Source: Chondrilla cf. caribensis (taxonomy: Eukaryota; Porifera; Demospongiae; Chondrillida; Chondrillidae). From it: a stretch of DNA of 25,000 nucleotides. The notes under the pieces were generated by a model. It saw nothing but the letters and a program-made list of their open reading frames with translations, was not told the DNA's origin and searched no databases. The stretch is from positions 899,882 to 924,881 of the forward strand of contig OZ026567.1 in NCBI GenBank assembly GCA_964020155.1. The letters run 5' to 3'. How positions within the stretch are numbered: the stretch's first letter is position 1; every line of letters starts with the position of its first letter. The position numbers were made by a program, and so were the translations under genes. Of this stretch, positions 1 to 25,000 are shown piece after piece.

Positions 1-14834
<14,834 letters not shown>

Positions 14835-14855
14835 TTTCTTATCTTCCACTGTTCA

Positions 14856-14870
14856 ACCAAAATGGCGGGC
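14856..14870. promoter_or_regulatory. YY1-like motif in the IFT80 5' UTR or core promoter
   Basis: CCAAAATGGCGGGC on the plus strand fits the AANATGGCGG core bound by YY1 in animal TATA-less promoters. It lies about 20 bp upstream of the IFT80 ATG and 17 bp from the X-box. The strand relative to IFT80 is reversed. Confidence 0.4.
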
Positions 14871-14886
14871 TGACGGATTCCTTTGT

Positions 14887-14900
14887 GTTGTCATGGTAAC
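14887..14900. promoter_or_regulatory. RFX-type X-box upstream of IFT80
   Basis: GTTGTCATGGTAAC is a near-perfect imperfect palindrome with the two RFX half sites (GTTGTC and GGTAAC) around a central AT. RFX factors drive ciliary genes through such sites, usually within about 200 bp of the start. This one is 53 bp upstream of the IFT80 ATG and 384 bp upstream of the divergent muscleblind ATG. Confidence 0.8.
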
Positions 14901-15003
14901 CTTACAAAAACGTGACCAAGTACGTAGACCCGTTCATATGATTGCACAACGCGCCAGTACAAATTACATCATCCTATGGTACATAACCTAGGCATATGAA
15001 TAA

Positions 15004-15024
15004 GTATAAATATGTATAAAAAAG
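15004..15024 (+). promoter_or_regulatory. TATA-like A/T stretch on the muscleblind side
   Basis: TATAAATA followed closely by TATAAAAAAG, about 260-280 bp before the muscleblind ATG. This would place a transcription start near 15035-15050 and leave a 5' UTR of about 240 nt. No transcript evidence is available here. Confidence 0.35.
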
Positions 15025-15283
15025 CGGGATGATACACATTGATTTCTAATAGAAACACGTTATAACAAGTATTTAATCTGCATAATCAGCCAGTTTATTC
15101 TGGGAAGTGCGGATAAGCGCGTCGAGCCGTCTACAGGACTTGCACGCACTACACACGTTGTGTGTGTGGTTATATTTCCAATATATTAGGCCCAAGCTCT
15201 CAGTACGTGGCGAGAACGTGTATAGACAACGTGTTCTAAGTCAAAACTGAACGGACGAAACGAGTCAATCTCTGCTCCTTCCA

Positions 15284-22884
<7,601 letters not shown>

Positions 22885-23457
22885 AGCCGAAATGCTCCCC
22901 CCTCCCTCACAACACCTCATCCTACACCACTCACGAGTTCAGATGATTTCAAAGTTAATACCTTTTCTCCTAACTCGTTCGGTAAATAATTTTCTCATCT
23001 TTGATTTTTACTTCTCCATCATGCTTCCTGTATTCTGGTAGTTGGAAAATGTTCACTGTGCATGCATGCTTGATGTTGTTTGTCACTTTTTGTACACAAT
23101 TTATCTTGTAAATTCTACCATAATTTTGTTGTTGTTTACACACATACGCACACACTTTTCTTTTTCGTACATACACACGTACCCATCTATGTGCATAAAT
23201 ACACATCCACACATACAACACACATCAAATGTGCACATTTGTATATGGTCCACACACGCACACACACACACACATTTGCACGCAAACGACTTGTTATCAC
23301 ACATTATAACCACGCTCATGTGTTTTATCATCATCATTACTTATTATAATTATTGTTTTATATTATTATTAATATTGTACTTCAATCCTTAACATTTTAA
23401 TGAATATTGATAATCAATTTATTGTATCACAATTGACATTAAAGCAGTCGAGTGCTG
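22885..23457 (+). other. Probable muscleblind 3' UTR
   Basis: A/T-rich after the stop codon, with a short (AC)n run at 23253-23275 and a TTATTATT-rich stretch near 23340-23380. No coding signal. The end of the transcript is unknown; ATTAAA at 23438 is a candidate signal. Confidence 0.5.
23438..23443 (+). terminator. Candidate poly(A) signal ATTAAA of muscleblind
   Basis: ATTAAA, the commonest AATAAA variant, about 550 bp past the stop and directly before the inverted-repeat element at 23458. I found no AATAAA between 22885 and 23700. Confidence 0.3.
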
Positions 23458-23654
23458 TATAGCGGGAAATTTTGTGGGACAAAATTTTCGCGGATGGCTC
23501 CAAAAGTGAAAATTCGCAGGCAGAATTTTCACAGATGCTGGCCACAATTGTGATAGAACCACGAGAACGCCTAATTCGCAGATTTTATTTTCACGGATGT
23601 TAGACCAACTGTGAAATCCGTGGAAATTTTGTCCCACGAAAATTTCCTGCTATA
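23458..23654. mobile_element. TA-flanked inverted-repeat element, second family
   Basis: Left TATAGCGGGAAATTTTGTGG then GACAAAATTTTCGCGGAT, right ATCCGTGGAAATTTTGTCCC then ACGAAAATTTCCTGCTATA: inverted ends of about 38 bp. The middle also has inverted pieces (AATTCGCAGG, AATTCGCAGA, TTTTCACGGATG). No ORF; TA at both ends suggests a MITE. Confidence 0.75.
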
Positions 23655-24704
23655 CGGTATCTCTCCCATGTGATGTGCATGTTTCAATTCATTGTAATTC
23701 GGCACACAAAGCACGATACACGTATACATACGTACATGCAATAATGCAGTATTGAATGCATTGGAATAATAATATATATATGTATATATGTTATACAGAA
23801 TTCGTGCAAAATTTTATAGCATTATTATTATAGTATTATAATTATAGTAAGTACTGTAATTATATTATTATACTGTGTATGTATAGTGGAAACTGCATAA
23901 TATCGGTGTGGACCAGAATTTATACATTTTAGATCCATTTATAATTATATTTTTATATCTAATTATATAATTTATATATTATTGTTATGACAAACTCTGA
24001 AAACTTCAGGTTAGCTGTGTTTTGGCAATACAGTATGTACGTATGTACCTTACCAACTCCACTGTCATCTCACGAGCCAAGTAAAAATGAAGTTACGATC
24101 GACAGCTAGTGCTGTGAGTCAATTATTGAATTTCGTGAATGAATTGGTCAGCTGATATCAGAGAAGAACAGCTGTGTACCATTTTACCGCCAAATTATTT
24201 TGACAGTTAGCTTTTATATAAAATTGTCAATTTGCCCATATAAAATTGCTAATGCATTGTTTTTGGATAGTAATTGTGGCCTTTCATTCAATTATATAAT
24301 TTTGGGGACAAATTCAATTTTATGCACAAAATAATGATTTGGATAATCTGCCACATTTTCCTCGTGGCTTGTGACAGATTATCAAGAGTTCGTTCCATCT
24401 GTGTGCTTGTGCACGTGTTTGTGTGTGCGTTACACTGTAAATCCCACTTCAACGAAATGGTGATGATTGTCAACATGAACTCTTTGCATCTTTAAATCAA
24501 AACGGTAACAACCTCAACACAAATAGTGATCCTCTCCACATTTACAGATTTCAAAGAATAACAAATAACAAGACATGGGTGCTTTAAAAAAGGGACATGC
24601 ACACTCACATGTACATATGTACTGTACAATATGTACCTCTCTCACACACATACACGTAATGTGCTACAAGTAACACACAATACACCAAAGTGACCGACTA
24701 GATG
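23655..24704. other. AT-rich intergenic sequence, no gene seen
   Basis: Long runs of TATA, TTATA and TAATTATA between 23760 and 23990. A one-sided fragment TATAGTGGAAACTGCATAAT sits at 23883 and a TAATCTGCCACA fragment at 24345. I find no supported coding region. Confidence 0.55.
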
Positions 24705-24812
24705 TTACTGTCTGGTAAAATTGTGACTTCTGTTTGTGACTGTTTCCAAACTAAAACTATCGGGAGCGCACTTCTGTACTAAATCTAACGCCTTCGACTT
24801 GTGATGTAGTAT
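24705..24812 (-). CDS. Candidate terminal exon of an unknown convergent gene
   Basis: On the minus strand a strong acceptor, TTCTTCTGTCCCTCTAG, opens a 36-codon frame: ILHHKSKALDLVQKCAPDSF, SLETVTNRSHNFTRQ, stop. The composition is coding-like and free of the surrounding repeats, and the position would make it convergent with muscleblind. I do not recognise the sequence, phase 0 is assumed, and no upstream exon is visible in the 190 bp left in the window. Confidence 0.25.
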   Translation of the reverse strand: MLHHKSKALDLVQKCAPDSFSLETVTNRSHNFTRQ

Positions 24813-25000
24813 CTAGAGGGACAGAAGAAGAAATGTGTTACTTATGTGCTGAAGACTAAACTACATACAGTATGTACGTAATAGTTGTATCCTGGCGTGG
24901 TGATTGATAGGCAATTTATACTGCAAATATGCGCATAGTCCAATAGAACATATTATATGCAATAGAAATGTGTTTACTAATTTCCTGCCTTGTTCTCACT

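Larger units (their letters stand above)
14835..15283. promoter_or_regulatory. Divergent intergenic region IFT80 / muscleblind
   Basis: 449 bp separates the two start codons. Apart from the X-box, the YY1-like site and the TATA-like stretch, it is free of the microsatellites and elements that fill almost every intron nearby, which suggests constraint. Confidence 0.7.

Noticed and set aside
23042..23392. 116-codon open frame after muscleblind
   Set aside because: Composition is that of A/T-rich and CA-repeat noncoding DNA; no domain and no splice support. Treated as 3' UTR.

Overview
This is eukaryotic, almost certainly animal, DNA: every recognisable gene is broken by GT-AG introns, and one of the two genes is a muscleblind, a family known from animals. 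The pairing with a ciliary transport gene, the many TA-flanked inverted-repeat elements and the extreme microsatellite load would fit a marine invertebrate, perhaps a sponge or another early-branching lineage. That last step is a guess; nothing here fixes the species.

Positions 1-14834, minus strand: the first 17 coding exons of IFT80, a WD40 intraflagellar transport (IFT-B) subunit. All exon joins keep frame and together give 537 residues that align nearly residue for residue with the N-terminal two thirds of animal IFT80. The gene runs off the window at position 1. Its introns hold (AC/GT)n tracts, minisatellites with units of 17, 18, 36 and 59 bp, three copies of one TA-flanked MITE, two large hairpins and a fragment of a non-LTR reverse transcriptase.

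Positions 14835-15283: a compact head-to-head intergenic region. It holds a textbook RFX X-box and a YY1-like ATGGCGG motif next to IFT80, and a TATA-like A/T stretch on the other side.

Positions 15284-22884, plus strand: a complete muscleblind-like gene of five exons (about 350 aa), encoding four CCCH zinc fingers in two tandem pairs followed by a Pro/Gln/Tyr-rich tail. Intron 1 (4.1 kb) is full of minisatellites and includes a small retroelement insertion with a target-site duplication.

Positions 22885-25000: probable 3' UTR, a candidate poly(A) signal, a TA-flanked inverted-repeat element, an AT-rich stretch and a weak candidate terminal exon of a convergent minus-strand gene.

The two genes have no known joint function: IFT80 acts in cilia and muscleblind in RNA splicing and localisation. 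What links them is the shared promoter region and possibly old synteny, since human MBNL1 and IFT80 both lie on 3q25. No operon, CRISPR, phage or other prokaryotic system is present. The most distinctive features are the divergent promoter with its X-box and the repeated fusion of simple repeats to 5' splice sites.
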